A stretch of 64,000 nucleotides of DNA from Clostridium manihotivorum (GTDB lineage: Bacteria; Bacillota; Clostridia; Clostridiales; Clostridiaceae), in contig NZ_CP025746.1 in NCBI RefSeq assembly GCF_004015185.1, positions 1,939,776 through 2,003,775 on the forward strand, in the 5' to 3' direction. The notes under the pieces were generated by a model that did not search any database, was not told the origin of the DNA, and saw only the letters and a list, made by a program, of their open reading frames with translations. Shown piece by piece: positions 9,830-18,159 of this stretch. Position 1 is the stretch's first letter. The number at the start of each line of letters is the position of its first letter. Made by a program: the position numbers and the translations under genes.

Positions 9830-10978
9830 TTGGCAAGCAAAGACTATTACAGTGTACTTGGTCTTGAAAAAGGTGCAAGTGATGATGAGATAAAAAAAGC
9901 TTTTAGAAAGCAAGCCCTAAAATATCACCCTGATAGAAATCCAGGGGATAAGGAAGCAGAAGAAAAATTCAAGGAATTAAATGAAGCTTACCAAGTTTTA
10001 AGTGATCCTCAGAAGAAGTCTCAATATGACCAATTCGGAACAACAGACTTTAATGCCGGTGGTGCAGGCGGTTTTGATGGTTTTGATTTTGGAGGTATGG
10101 GTGGTTTTGGAGATATATTTGAAAGTATTTTTGGAGGAGGTTTCGGAGGCGGCGGTGGCGGTGCCAGAAGAAATGGACCACAAAGAGGTGCTGATATAGA
10201 ATATACTCTTAATCTTTCCTTTGAAGAAGCAGTATTTGGAGCAGAAAAAGAGATTTCTTTAACTAGAAGTGAAAACTGTGAGACTTGTAGAGGTTCAGGT
10301 GCTAAGCCTGGAACATCACCAAAGACTTGTTCAAAATGTGGTGGAACAGGTCAAATAAGAGTGCAGAGACAAACTCCTTTTGGCAATATGGTTAGCCAAA
10401 CTACTTGTGATAAGTGCGGTGGTAGGGGACACGTAATAGAAGATCCATGTCCAGATTGTAGAGGAAAAGGTAAGGTAAGAAAGACTAGAAAGATAAAAGT
10501 TAATGTACCAGCAGGTGTTGATACTGGCAATGTAATGCCTTTAAGAGGACAAGGAGAACACGGTTCAAACAACGGTTCACCTGGAGATTTATATATAAGA
10601 ATCAATGCAGCGCCTTCTAAGGTCTTTAAGAGGCAAGGCTTTGACATTTACTTAGATTATCATTTGGATATGATAAGAGCTACTATGGGTACAGAGATAA
10701 AGGTTCCAACAGTTGATGGTGATGTTAAATACACTGTTCCATCAGGAACTCAACCAGGAACTTTATTTAGATTAAAAGGAAAAGGTGTACCTAGAGTCAA
10801 CTCCTCAGGCAGAGGTGATCAATACGTTAATGTTATCGTAGATATTCCTAAGAGTCTAAATGATAAGCAAAGAGAAGCTCTAAACATGTTCTTAGAAGCT
10901 TCAGGTGAAAAAGTAAGTGATAGTAACGATCATAAAGATAAAGATAAAAAAGGTTTCATGGGCAAGATATTTGGATAG
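9830..10978 (+). CDS. dnaJ: Chaperone DnaJ (Hsp40)
   Basis: DnaJ delivers substrates to DnaK and stimulates its ATPase. The 382-residue product has the J domain with HPD ([10 protein letters not shown]), a Gly/Phe-rich linker (about residues 75-112), four CxxCxGxG zinc repeats ([32 protein letters not shown]) and the C-terminal substrate-binding domains. The start is TTG 9830, preceded by TTAGGTGG; the protein then reads as a standard [12 protein letters not shown] start. A strong terminator follows and marks the end of the heat-shock operon. Confidence 0.97.
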   Translation: MASKDYYSVLGLEKGASDDEIKKAFRKQALKYHPDRNPGDKEAEEKFKELNEAYQVLSDPQKKSQYDQFGTTDFNAGGAGGFDGFDFGGMGGFGDIFESIFGGGFGGGGGGARRNGPQRGADIEYTLNLSFEEAVFGAEKEISLTRSENCETCRGSGAKPGTSPKTCSKCGGTGQIRVQRQTPFGNMVSQTTCDKCGGRGHVIEDPCPDCRGKGKVRKTRKIKVNVPAGVDTGNVMPLRGQGEHGSNNGSPGDLYIRINAAPSKVFKRQGFDIYLDYHLDMIRATMGTEIKVPTVDGDVKYTVPSGTQPGTLFRLKGKGVPRVNSSGRGDQYVNVIVDIPKSLNDKQREALNMFLEASGEKVSDSNDHKDKDKKGFMGKIFG

Positions 10979-10984
10979 TATGCA

Positions 10985-11028
10985 AAAAGTAGTTAATGAC
11001 AGTTCATTAACTACTTTTACTTTTTATA
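10985..11028 (+). terminator. Intrinsic terminator of the heat-shock operon
   Basis: A perfect 15-bp stem (AAAAGTAGTTAATGA / TCATTAACTACTTTT) around CAGT, followed by ACTTTTTAT, starting 7 nt after the dnaJ stop. Confidence 0.9.
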
Positions 11029-11061
11029 CTCAATCGAATATAGATTCTAGTATATATGTTT

Positions 11062-11150
11062 TGCCACAAGCTTAGTAAATTGATAAATATGTCCCATAGT
11101 ACTTATTTACTGTATTAATAGTTGTAAGATTTACTAAGAAAAGTGTGGCA
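11062..11150. repeat. Long imperfect inverted repeat downstream of dnaJ
   Basis: TGCCACA..CTTAGTAAAT (11062-11080) is mirrored by ATTTACTAAG..TGTGGCA (ending 11150), enclosing about 50 bases. Both arms have the same two blocks with a small unequal spacer. It could be a single MITE-like element or a structured transcript; no second copy was found in the window. Confidence 0.5.
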
Positions 11151-11168
11151 GAAGCCAGTTTATTTAAG

Positions 11169-11201
11169 ATAAAATCTTATAGTTAGTCCATAAGATTTTA
11201 T
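11169..11201. terminator. Terminator-like stem downstream of the 67-aa minus-strand gene
   Basis: ATAAAATCTTA / TAAGATTTTAT, 11-bp perfect stem. It lies just after the stop of the minus-strand ORF at 11210-11413 and could serve that gene. Confidence 0.55.
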
Positions 11202-11209
11202 TCACTATG

Positions 11210-11413
11210 CTATAGATTTAATGGGTTATTAGTATTAAGTTCAGTAAATTGTAATTGATGTTTCAATTTTATAAATTCTAATTCTAATGTATCGATACTA
11301 GCTTCATATCTAGCTTTATCATCAACAGTCTTAGCGTTTGCTAATAGTTTGCCTAATTCAAGCATCTTTGAGTCGATTTCAAGCATTCTCTTCATTGCTT
11401 CATAACAATTCAT
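11210..11413 (-). CDS. Small helical protein of unknown function
   Basis: 67 residues, opposite in direction to all neighbours. I do not recognise the family. The sequence is Leu/Glu/Lys-rich and predicted to be two helices (EAMKRMLEIDSKMLELGKLL and YEASIDTLELEFIKLKHQL), so it may form a coiled-coil hairpin or dimer. The ATG is preceded on its strand by GGCGGGTGATAAC, a good ribosome site, and a terminator-like stem follows the stop. These two signals and the clean helical composition argue that it is a real gene rather than a shadow. No partner gene on the minus strand is nearby. Confidence 0.6.
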   Translation of the reverse strand: MNCYEAMKRMLEIDSKMLELGKLLANAKTVDDKARYEASIDTLELEFIKLKHQLQFTELNTNNPLNL

Positions 11414-11735
11414 GTTATCACCCGCCTATTTTATAAATATTTATTTATATGATATGCAACAGATTATAGAAAAGTACTTCTGGGACAAAAATGCAGATAA
11501 AAATTATACTGCCAGTAACCGTTAAAGTGAAATGTAAAAATATCTCATGTAAATGATTACTCTTATAGTATAGCTTGCCTAGCATCCATATTTCAATAAT
11601 TATATTAAAGCCTAGTTAAATTTAGAGGAATTGACAAATCTAAGAGGATAATCTATTTACATAAGATAACTAAGAGTGTAAAATATATGAGTTATGACAA
11701 AGCATAAAATATTATGATATATTAAAGAGATATAA

Positions 11736-11798
11736 TGTTTGATTTAAGATAGCGTCTCTACGAGCTAGAGGTATTTATATAAGCTTATTTGTCAAACA
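11736..11798 (+). other. Structured segment in the leader of prmA
   Basis: TGTTTGA (11736-11742) and TCAAACA (11792-11798) can pair, extended by TTTAAG / CTTATT, around an inner hairpin CTCTA-CGAGC-TAGAG (11756-11770). The rest of the 11414-11833 interval is AT-rich without an ORF. It matches no riboswitch I know; a TATAAT at 11731-11736 overlaps the 5' arm, so the structure may instead be an operator-like repeat. Confidence 0.35.
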
Positions 11799-11833
11799 TA
11801 TATATGTAGTTAAAGCAGGAAAGGATTGAGCAT

Positions 11834-12775
11834 ATGAACGGAATATGGATAGAAATAAAGGTAATAAGTAAAAGTGAGGCTTTAGAGCCTGTGTCAGGTA
11901 TATTTTATGGATTGGACTGCAAAGGTGTAGCTATTGAGGATCCAAACGATATATTAACAAGAGAACAAGGGCCTCTTACTTGGGACTTTGCAGACATAAA
12001 TATATTAGAGCATAAGGGAAAAGCGGCAGTAGTTAAAGGGTACTTTTCTCAAGAAGATAACATAGAAGAAGTGGTTACATATATAAAAGAAAAGCTTGCT
12101 GAGCTTAAAGAGTCCGGCATAGATATAGGCGAAGGTGAAGTTATAGCAACAGAGATGAAGGAAGAAGACTGGGCTAATAACTGGAAACAATATTATAAGC
12201 CTACTAAGATAGGTAAGAACATAGTTATAAAGCCTATATGGGAAGAATACCAAGTTACAAAAGATGAACTTGTAGTTGAAATAGATCCAGGTATGGCTTT
12301 TGGTACAGGAACTCATGAGACTACTAGAATGTGTGTAGAAGCCCTGGAAAATAATGTTAAAGAGAACTCCGTAGTTTTTGATATAGGTACAGGATCAGGA
12401 ATACTAGCTATTGTTGCTTCAAAGCTGGGAGCAAAGCATGTTGTAGGAGTTGATCTTGATCCGGTTGCAGTTGATTCTGCCAAGGAAAACGTAGGCTTTA
12501 ACAACCTTAATAATATTGAGATATTAGAAGGAAATCTTTTAGATGTTGTTAGTGGAAAAGCTGATATAGTTGTAGCTAATATTATAGCAGAAATAATATG
12601 TGTATTAGTGGACGATGTTAAAAAGGCTATGAATCAAGGTGGATTATTCATAACTTCAGGAATAATACATGATAGAAGACAAATGGTTATAGACAAATTA
12701 GAAGCATCAGGCTTTGAAATAGTTGAAGTTAATAAAGATGGTGAATGGAACTGCATTATAGCAAAAGTAAAATAA
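11834..12775 (+). CDS. prmA: Ribosomal protein L11 methyltransferase PrmA
   Basis: SAM-dependent methyltransferase that trimethylates ribosomal protein L11. The 313-residue product has an N-terminal substrate-recognition domain (about residues 1-115) and a class I methyltransferase domain with the SAM loop VFDIGTGSGILAI, the acidic VGVDLDPVAV motif and the catalytic VVANIIAE segment. DPGMAFGTGTHETTRM upstream of motif I is diagnostic of PrmA. rsmE follows after 20 nt, the usual pairing after dnaJ in Firmicutes. The ATG follows AGGAAAGGATTGAGC. Confidence 0.96.
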   Translation: MNGIWIEIKVISKSEALEPVSGIFYGLDCKGVAIEDPNDILTREQGPLTWDFADINILEHKGKAAVVKGYFSQEDNIEEVVTYIKEKLAELKESGIDIGEGEVIATEMKEEDWANNWKQYYKPTKIGKNIVIKPIWEEYQVTKDELVVEIDPGMAFGTGTHETTRMCVEALENNVKENSVVFDIGTGSGILAIVASKLGAKHVVGVDLDPVAVDSAKENVGFNNLNNIEILEGNLLDVVSGKADIVVANIIAEIICVLVDDVKKAMNQGGLFITSGIIHDRRQMVIDKLEASGFEIVEVNKDGEWNCIIAKVK

Positions 12776-12795
12776 ACTTTTAAGGAGAGTGTAAG

Positions 12796-13545
12796 ATGCA
12801 TAAGTTTTTCACTCCAAAGGACACCTTTACAGAAACTCATGCTACTATATCTGGAGATGATGTAAAACATATTTACAAGGTTCTAAGATTAGAAGAAGGA
12901 GAAAAGATAGCTTTAAACAACTTAGAAGGCAAGGAGTACCTTGGAGAAATCGAAGAGATTACAAAGCAGTATGTTAAGGTTAAGCTTGTTGAAGAGCTAG
13001 CCTGCAATAATGAAAGTAATATTAATGTCACTTTGTTTCAGGGATTACCTAAATCTACAAAGATGGATCTGATAGTCCAAAAGTGTACTGAGCTTGGAAT
13101 AAGAAGAATAACTCCTTTGATAACTAATAGAGTGGATGTAAAGCTTAAAGGAGAGTTTAAAAAGCTAGATAGACTTCATAGAATAGCTTTAGAGGCATCA
13201 AAGCAATGCAAGAGAACTATTATACCTAATATTGATGAACCAATAGAATTCAGTGCTATGCTTCAAGCTTTGAAGAGTATGGATATGGTTATAGTTCCTT
13301 ATGAAAATGCTACGGGGTATGGTATAAGAAATGCTGTAAGTGAAATTTCTAGTGCGGAGATTATTAATATTGCAATTATCATTGGCCCTGAAGGTGGCTT
13401 TGAAGAATTTGAAATAGAAGAACTTAAGAAGAATGGAGCGCATATTGTGACTTTAGGACCTAGAATCTTAAGGACAGAGACTGCAGGCTTTACTGCACTG
13501 TCTCTTTTGCAATATGAACTTGGGGATATAGGAGGAAATAAGTGA
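12796..13545 (+). CDS. rsmE: 16S rRNA (uracil1498-N3)-methyltransferase RsmE
   Basis: SPOUT-class methyltransferase that modifies U1498 in the decoding centre of 16S rRNA. The 249-residue product has an N-terminal PUA-like domain (HKFFTPKDTF, HIYKVLRLEEGEKI) and a C-terminal knotted domain with IIGPEGGFEEFEIEELKKNG and LGPRILRTETAGF, the conserved SAM-binding knot. The ribosome site AAGGAGAG precedes the ATG. Its stop overlaps the next gene's start (TGATG), which points to translational coupling with mtaB. Confidence 0.96.
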   Translation: MHKFFTPKDTFTETHATISGDDVKHIYKVLRLEEGEKIALNNLEGKEYLGEIEEITKQYVKVKLVEELACNNESNINVTLFQGLPKSTKMDLIVQKCTELGIRRITPLITNRVDVKLKGEFKKLDRLHRIALEASKQCKRTIIPNIDEPIEFSAMLQALKSMDMVIVPYENATGYGIRNAVSEISSAEIINIAIIIGPEGGFEEFEIEELKKNGAHIVTLGPRILRTETAGFTALSLLQYELGDIGGNK

Positions 13546-14849
13546 TGAAGGTGGCTTTTTCTACACTTGGATGTAGAGTAAATCAATATGAATCTGAAGC
13601 TATGGCAGAAAAGTTTATCAGAGAAGGTTATGAAGTGGTTGAATTCGATTCCTTTGCTGATGTATACGTGATAAATACTTGTACCGTTACTAACATGGGA
13701 GATAAGAAGTCTAGGCAGATTATAGGAAGAGCTAGACGTGAAAATGAAGAGGCAGTAATAGCTGTAGTAGGCTGTTATTCTCAAATAGCTCCAACTGAAG
13801 TTGGGAACATTGAAGGGGTAGATGTTGTACTAGGTACTAGGAACAAAGGAGAAATAGTTTATTGGGTAAATAAAGCTATTGATGAAGGTAAACAGCAGAT
13901 CCAGGTTTCCCCGGTTCTAAAGAATAATGTGTTTGAGGATCTAAATATAGAAGAATATCAAGATAAGACAAGAGCTTTCTTAAAGATTCAAGATGGATGC
14001 AACAGATTCTGTTCATATTGCTTGATTCCTTATGCAAGAGGAGCTGTATGTTCAAAAGATCCAGAGAAGATAAAAGAAGAAGTAAAGAAGCTTTCAGAAC
14101 ATGGATTTAAGGAGATAATACTGTCAGGTATACATACTGCCTCTTACGGAGTAGATTTGGAACAGAAGGTAACCTTAGTTGATATATTAGAGGTTATAGA
14201 AGCCATAGATGGAATAGAAAGAGTTAGAATAGGCTCTATTGATCCAACCTTCTTTACAGAAGAAGTGGTAGACCGTATATCAAAGCTTAAAAAGTTATGT
14301 CATCACTTCCACCTTTCTCTACAGAGCGGCTGTGATGAAACCTTAAAGAGAATGAATAGAAAGTATACAGCTAAGGATTATAAGTATATAGTGGATGTAT
14401 TAAGGAAACATTTCCAAGATGTTTCTATAACTACTGACGTTATTGTTGGATTCCCAGGTGAGACAGAAGAAGAATTTGAGGCTACTTATAACTTCTTAAA
14501 GGATATAAAGTTAACTAAGACACATATATTCAAGTTCAGTCCAAGAAAAGGCACTAGGGCTGCTTCTATGGAAAAGCAAGTTGATGGTAATATAAAAGAA
14601 GAAAGAAGCAAGCTATTAATAAGACTAAATGAAGAAAATGAAAAGCAATTTATTGATGCTTTAAATGGAAGTACTCAAAAGGTTTTATTTGAACAAGCTG
14701 TCTCAAACATGGAAGGCTGTTATGAAGGTTACACAGAAAACTATGTTAGAGTTGTGGCAAAGTTTGACTGTGACTCTGTAATAGGAAAAATAATGCCTAC
14801 GAAGATAACTGAAAGTAGCACTGACTATGCTGTAGGAGAAATAATATAG
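13545..14849 (+). CDS. mtaB: tRNA methylthiotransferase MtaB
   Basis: Radical SAM methylthiotransferase that converts t6A37 to ms2t6A37 in tRNAs reading ANN codons. The 434-residue product has the UPF0004 domain with three cluster-binding Cys (TLGCRVN, NTCTVTN, VVGCYSQ), a radical SAM core with CNRFCSYC, and a C-terminal TRAM-like domain. GTG 13542 is in frame one codon earlier, but GGAGG at 13531-13535 is best spaced for ATG 13545, which overlaps the rsmE stop. Placement after prmA-rsmE matches B. subtilis yqeT-yqeU-yqeV. Confidence 0.95.
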   Translation: MKVAFSTLGCRVNQYESEAMAEKFIREGYEVVEFDSFADVYVINTCTVTNMGDKKSRQIIGRARRENEEAVIAVVGCYSQIAPTEVGNIEGVDVVLGTRNKGEIVYWVNKAIDEGKQQIQVSPVLKNNVFEDLNIEEYQDKTRAFLKIQDGCNRFCSYCLIPYARGAVCSKDPEKIKEEVKKLSEHGFKEIILSGIHTASYGVDLEQKVTLVDILEVIEAIDGIERVRIGSIDPTFFTEEVVDRISKLKKLCHHFHLSLQSGCDETLKRMNRKYTAKDYKYIVDVLRKHFQDVSITTDVIVGFPGETEEEFEATYNFLKDIKLTKTHIFKFSPRKGTRAASMEKQVDGNIKEERSKLLIRLNEENEKQFIDALNGSTQKVLFEQAVSNMEGCYEGYTENYVRVVAKFDCDSVIGKIMPTKITESSTDYAVGEII

Positions 14850-14930
14850 TATTTATTTAGAATATTATGGTTAAGATACCTCATTTAGTGGTAAGATATA
14901 TGTATATCTTTTAAAAGGAGGTGAATATAT

Positions 14931-15275
14931 ATGGACGATTGTATCTTTTGTAAAATAATAAAAGGTGAAATACCTTCAAAAAAGATTTATGAAGACGAAG
15001 ATGTGATAGCTTTTAATGATATTAATCCAGAAGCTCCAATTCACTTTCTAGTAATTCCTAAGAAGCATATAGAAAGTGTTAATCATATAGATGAAGAAAG
15101 TTCTAAAGTAATTGCACACATATTCAATGTTATTAATAAAATAGTAAGAGAACTTAACATAGCTGATACTGGATATAGAATTATTAATAATTGTGGTGTT
15201 GACGGAGGACAAACAGTTAATCACATGCATTTTCATGTGTTAGGCGGAAGAGAACTAAAATGGCCTCCAGGCTAA
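14931..15275 (+). CDS. HIT family nucleotide-binding protein
   Basis: Histidine-triad protein, a nucleoside phosphoramidase/hydrolase of the Hint branch. The 114-residue product has the metal-type N-terminus DDCIFCKIIKGEIPS and the catalytic triad motif HMHFHVLGGREL (HxHxH) near the C-terminus; length is typical of Hint. It is preceded by AAAAGGAGGTGAA. It sits between mtaB and rpsU as in many clostridia. The physiological substrate is not known from sequence. Confidence 0.93.
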   Translation: MDDCIFCKIIKGEIPSKKIYEDEDVIAFNDINPEAPIHFLVIPKKHIESVNHIDEESSKVIAHIFNVINKIVRELNIADTGYRIINNCGVDGGQTVNHMHFHVLGGRELKWPPG

Positions 15276-15303
15276 AAACAAACTAAAAATAGCAATGAAA
15301 TTC

Positions 15304-15333
15304 TTGACAGTGTTTAAAATTCTATTGTATAAT
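15304..15333 (+). promoter_or_regulatory. Sigma-A promoter of rpsU
   Basis: TTGACA (15304-15309), 18-nt spacer, TATAAT (15328-15333). Both hexamers are perfect, fitting a strongly expressed ribosomal protein gene; the leader is about 70 nt. Confidence 0.85.
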
Positions 15334-15409
15334 ATAGCGTGTGTTGTTAAGCCCACAGCTGTGATATATTTAATACAGTATATAGCTAGCGGAGGGAGGG
15401 AAAAAAGGA

Positions 15410-15586
15410 ATGTCAGAAATAAGAGTTAGAGAAAATGAATCATTAGATCAAGCACTTAGAAGATTTAAAAGACAATGTGCTAGAGCTGGTGTTCTTTCTG
15501 AAGTTAGAAAAAGAGAACACTACGAAAAGCCAAGCGTAAAGAGAAAGAAGAAGTCAGAAGCTGCTAGAAAGAGAAAGTTTAAGTAG
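15410..15586 (+). CDS. rpsU: 30S ribosomal protein S21
   Basis: The 58-residue product starts [20 protein letters not shown] and ends in a Lys/Arg-rich tail ([15 protein letters not shown]), the full typical form of bS21. It sits near the 3' end of 16S rRNA in the 30S subunit. GGAGGGAGGG lies upstream with a strong promoter. yqeY follows after 26 nt, the conserved rpsU-yqeY pair. Confidence 0.97.
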   Translation: MSEIRVRENESLDQALRRFKRQCARAGVLSEVRKREHYEKPSVKRKKKSEAARKRKFK

Positions 15587-15612
15587 GAATTTCTTTGAAA
15601 GAAGGTAGAACG

Positions 15613-16062
15613 ATGCCAACAATAAAAGAAAGACTTCAAGAAGACTGGAAGCAAGCTTTAAAGGCGAGAGACAAATTTAAAGCTGAAACATTAAGCACTG
15701 CTAGGTCTGCAATACTTTTAGTTGAAAAAACTGAAGTAGTACAGCTTGAGGATGAACGAGTTATAGAGATTCTATCTAGAGAAATCAAGCAAAGAAGAGA
15801 AGCTATGCTTGAATTCGAAAAGGGAAATAGACAAGATCTTGTAGACAAAGTAAATGCTGAAATCCAGATTTTGTTAGAATACCTTCCTCAGCAGTTAAGT
15901 AATGACGAAATTTTAGAAATCATCAAAGAAGCAGCTATCGAAGTGGGTGCGAATAACATGAAAGACATGGGTAAGGTTATGTCAGCTGTAAAACCTAAAG
16001 TTTTAGGTAGAGCTGATGGTAAACTTGTTAGTCAAATGGTAAAAGATTATTTAAATAAATAA
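15613..16062 (+). CDS. yqeY: GatB/YqeY domain protein
   Basis: 149 residues matching the YqeY family, related to the C-terminal domain of GatB, the amidotransferase subunit that contacts tRNA. Recognisable pieces are the start MPTIKERLQEDW, EIKQRREAMLEF, and the helical C-terminus with MGKVMSAVKPKVLGRADG followed by LVSQMVKDYL. TTG 15595 is in frame but ATG 15613 has AGAAGG at proper spacing and gives the usual N-terminus. It is probably co-transcribed with rpsU and ends at a terminator. The exact biochemical role is not established. Confidence 0.93.
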   Translation: MPTIKERLQEDWKQALKARDKFKAETLSTARSAILLVEKTEVVQLEDERVIEILSREIKQRREAMLEFEKGNRQDLVDKVNAEIQILLEYLPQQLSNDEILEIIKEAAIEVGANNMKDMGKVMSAVKPKVLGRADGKLVSQMVKDYLNK

Positions 16063-16064
16063 AG

Positions 16065-16090
16065 AAGAACTCTATTTGAGTTCTTTTTTG
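16065..16090 (+). terminator. Intrinsic terminator after yqeY
   Basis: AGAACTC-TATTT-GAGTTCT followed by TTTTT, directly after the stop codon. Confidence 0.9.
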
Positions 16091-16149
16091 TTTGAATTCC
16101 TCGGATATATATTTTTGAAGAATTGTTTAAATAATAATAATGAAATTTA

Positions 16150-16180
16150 GGCAGTACCAATTAGTGGTGCTGCCTTTTTT
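16150..16180 (+). terminator. Second terminator downstream of yqeY
   Basis: GGCAGTACC / GGTGCTGCC (one G-U pair) followed by TTTTTT, about 60 nt beyond the first terminator with no gene between. Confidence 0.8.
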
Positions 16181-16380
16181 ACTGTTTTTAAAAGTATAAG
16201 GTTTTTGTTAGCTAAACCTAGTGGCATTAAGCTGTTAATATATTAGAGTATAACTTTGCGATATCCTTGAAATCCGCATTATTACTATAAATTCTTAACA
16301 ATTTAACAATTTAAGAATATAAGAAGATAACAATATAAAAAGATAACAATTTAAATTCGTGACTATGTTTAATGATATTG

Positions 16381-16472
16381 TTGAAATTAAGTGGTCATGA
16401 AGGAGATGCTATATGAGCGAGCAACTAGCGCAAGCTCATCTAAGCATCGGATGACTGACCACTTAATTTCAA
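16381..16472. repeat. MITE-like element, copy 3 (intact, reference copy)
   Basis: 92 bp with perfect 17-bp terminal inverted repeats (TTGAAATTAAGTGGTCA) and an inner imperfect inverted repeat (GATGCTATATGAGC / GCTCATCTAAGCATC), so the whole element folds as one long hairpin. Similarity to the other copies continues outside the arms (GATATTG on the left, CACGGTACTTTAA on the right), so the real unit is about 110-120 bp. No coding capacity. The rest of 16181-16622 shows no gene. Confidence 0.85.
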
Positions 16473-16622
16473 CACGGTACTTTAACAGTGCCTTAAGTTT
16501 AAAAGGATACTTAAGCAGAACCAAATTTTTATATTCAAAAACACCTCTTATAAGAAAGTTAGCATTTATACAAAATTTAATTCATAAACTAATATGAAAG
16601 TACTTTATGGGAGTTTTGTGTA

Positions 16623-16904
16623 ATGGAGAATAAACTAGACAAGGTTAAAGAAGGGCTTGCGGAAAAACTTGATTTGCCAAGAGATATTATTCTTAATATT
16701 CCTAAGATAGTTATTACAGGTGACAACGAAATAATTATTGAGAACCATAAAGGAATAATATCCTTTGATAATAATGAGATAAAAATAAATTCGAAGGTTG
16801 GAACCATCACTTTAGGTGGACACAATTTAGAGATTTTATTTATAGGGGGAAACACAATAACCATAAGCGGCAAATTCAAATCTTTAGTATATGAGGAGTT
16901 ATGA
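16623..16904 (+). CDS. yqfC: Sporulation protein YqfC (YabP/YqfC family)
   Basis: 93 residues, almost entirely beta-rich (LPRDIILNIPKIVITG, GTITLGGHNLEILFIGG), matching the YabP/YqfC sporulation family. In B. subtilis yqfC-yqfD is sigma-E controlled and sits before phoH. Here yqfD follows directly, starting 5 nt after this stop. The molecular role is not known; in spore formers the pair is made in the mother cell. It starts with ATG after a plain TTTTGTGTA leader lacking a strong ribosome site. Confidence 0.9.
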   Translation: MENKLDKVKEGLAEKLDLPRDIILNIPKIVITGDNEIIIENHKGIISFDNNEIKINSKVGTITLGGHNLEILFIGGNTITISGKFKSLVYEEL

Positions 16905-16908
16905 TGTT

Positions 16909-18039
16909 ATGGATTTTAAGAGATATAGTAAAGGAATTGTAAATCTAGAAGTAAAGGTATTGTATCCTGAGAAGTTTATAAATCTTCTGTGGAGAAACGG
17001 AATACTAGCCAAGAATATTCAAAAACTAGACATATCTACTATAACTATAGAAGTGGAGCTTAAAAATTATAATGAAGTATTGGACTTAGCTAAGAAGTCA
17101 AAGGCTAGGATAAAGGTAATAGGAAGGAAAGGCATAGCCTTTACTTTACTAAGGATGAAAAAGAAAAGCACTCTTATAGTTGGTTCAGTTTTGTTTTTAG
17201 CGATCTTATATTATCTTTCAACATACATATGGAGTATTCAGGTTGATACTAGTAGATATGTATCACCTTATGAAATAAGGCAGCAATTAGGACGGCTTGG
17301 AATAAAACCAGGTGTAAAAAAGTCCTTAGTAGATTTTAGGCAGCTTGAGAAAAAGCTTGAGGATGGCAATGGAGAGATAATGTGGGTAAGAGCAAGAATA
17401 GAAGGCTCCACCTTAAAGGTGAAGATAGAGGAGAAAATTAATCCTCCAGAGATAGTAAAACAAGCTAATGAAAATGATGTAGTAGCAAAGATGGATGGAG
17501 AAGTTGTAAGAGTATATACCACATCTGGAACTGCAGCTGTGAATCAAAGAGACTTGGTAAAAAAGGGACAAGTTCTGATAAAAGGTGTACAAGGCAAAGA
17601 AGGAGCAGAATATAAAGTAGAAGCTGCTGGAAAGGTTTTTGCTAATACTTTCTATGAAAAGATAACTGAGCTTCAGATAAGTGGAAATGTAGAAGAGCAA
17701 ACAGGCAATAAACAGGAGGCTGTTTATCTTGAGATTTTTGGCAAGAAAATTTATATAAAAAAGCCTACAAAAGAATTCGCTAATTATGATAAAATAGAAA
17801 ATAAGGGTAAAATATTTAATAAAATAGTATATTATGAGAAAAGTGTAAAGCCTATTGCAGACACTAAAGAAAATATAATTAATAATGCAACAAATAAGCT
17901 ATATGATGCTATAATGAAGGATATCGATAAGCAAGGAAAGTTCGTTAAAAAGATGGTTAATACAGAAGATATTGGTGAAGGTAAGGTTAGACTTAAGGTA
18001 GCGGTAGTGATAGAACAAAATATAGCTATAAAGCCATAG
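16909..18039 (+). CDS. yqfD: Sporulation protein YqfD
   Basis: 376-residue membrane protein of the YqfD family, required for normal sporulation in B. subtilis. Residues about 1-85 form a cytoplasmic domain, one membrane helix lies near 88-107 (LIVGSVLFLAILYYLSTYIW), and the remaining extracytoplasmic part contains POTRA-like and SpoIIIAG-like beta segments. ATG 16891 is in frame but overlaps yqfC; AGGAG at 16894-16898 favours ATG 16909. The expected neighbour phoH is missing; pgpH follows after about 120 nt. Confidence 0.92.
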   Translation: MDFKRYSKGIVNLEVKVLYPEKFINLLWRNGILAKNIQKLDISTITIEVELKNYNEVLDLAKKSKARIKVIGRKGIAFTLLRMKKKSTLIVGSVLFLAILYYLSTYIWSIQVDTSRYVSPYEIRQQLGRLGIKPGVKKSLVDFRQLEKKLEDGNGEIMWVRARIEGSTLKVKIEEKINPPEIVKQANENDVVAKMDGEVVRVYTTSGTAAVNQRDLVKKGQVLIKGVQGKEGAEYKVEAAGKVFANTFYEKITELQISGNVEEQTGNKQEAVYLEIFGKKIYIKKPTKEFANYDKIENKGKIFNKIVYYEKSVKPIADTKENIINNATNKLYDAIMKDIDKQGKFVKKMVNTEDIGEGKVRLKVAVVIEQNIAIKP

Positions 18040-18055
18040 ATTTATAAACAGATAT

Positions 18056-18101
18056 AACAAATCTAAGGATTAGTACCTAATCTATGTTAATAGGATTTGT
18101 T
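18056..18101 (+). terminator. Hairpin between yqfD and pgpH
   Basis: AACAAATC / GATTTGTT outer stem with an inner GATTA / TAATC stem, followed by TTATC. Possibly a weak terminator between the sporulation pair and pgpH. Confidence 0.45.
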
Positions 18102-18159
18102 TATCTATAGGATGTAGAGTGATTTACAAAAAAATAAGCCTAACAAGAAGGTGGGAGTT

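Noticed and set aside
16391-16597. 68-codon ORF beginning in MITE copy 3
   Set aside because: It starts inside the hairpin repeat and has no ribosome site or family match; the same bases in other copies do not keep the frame.
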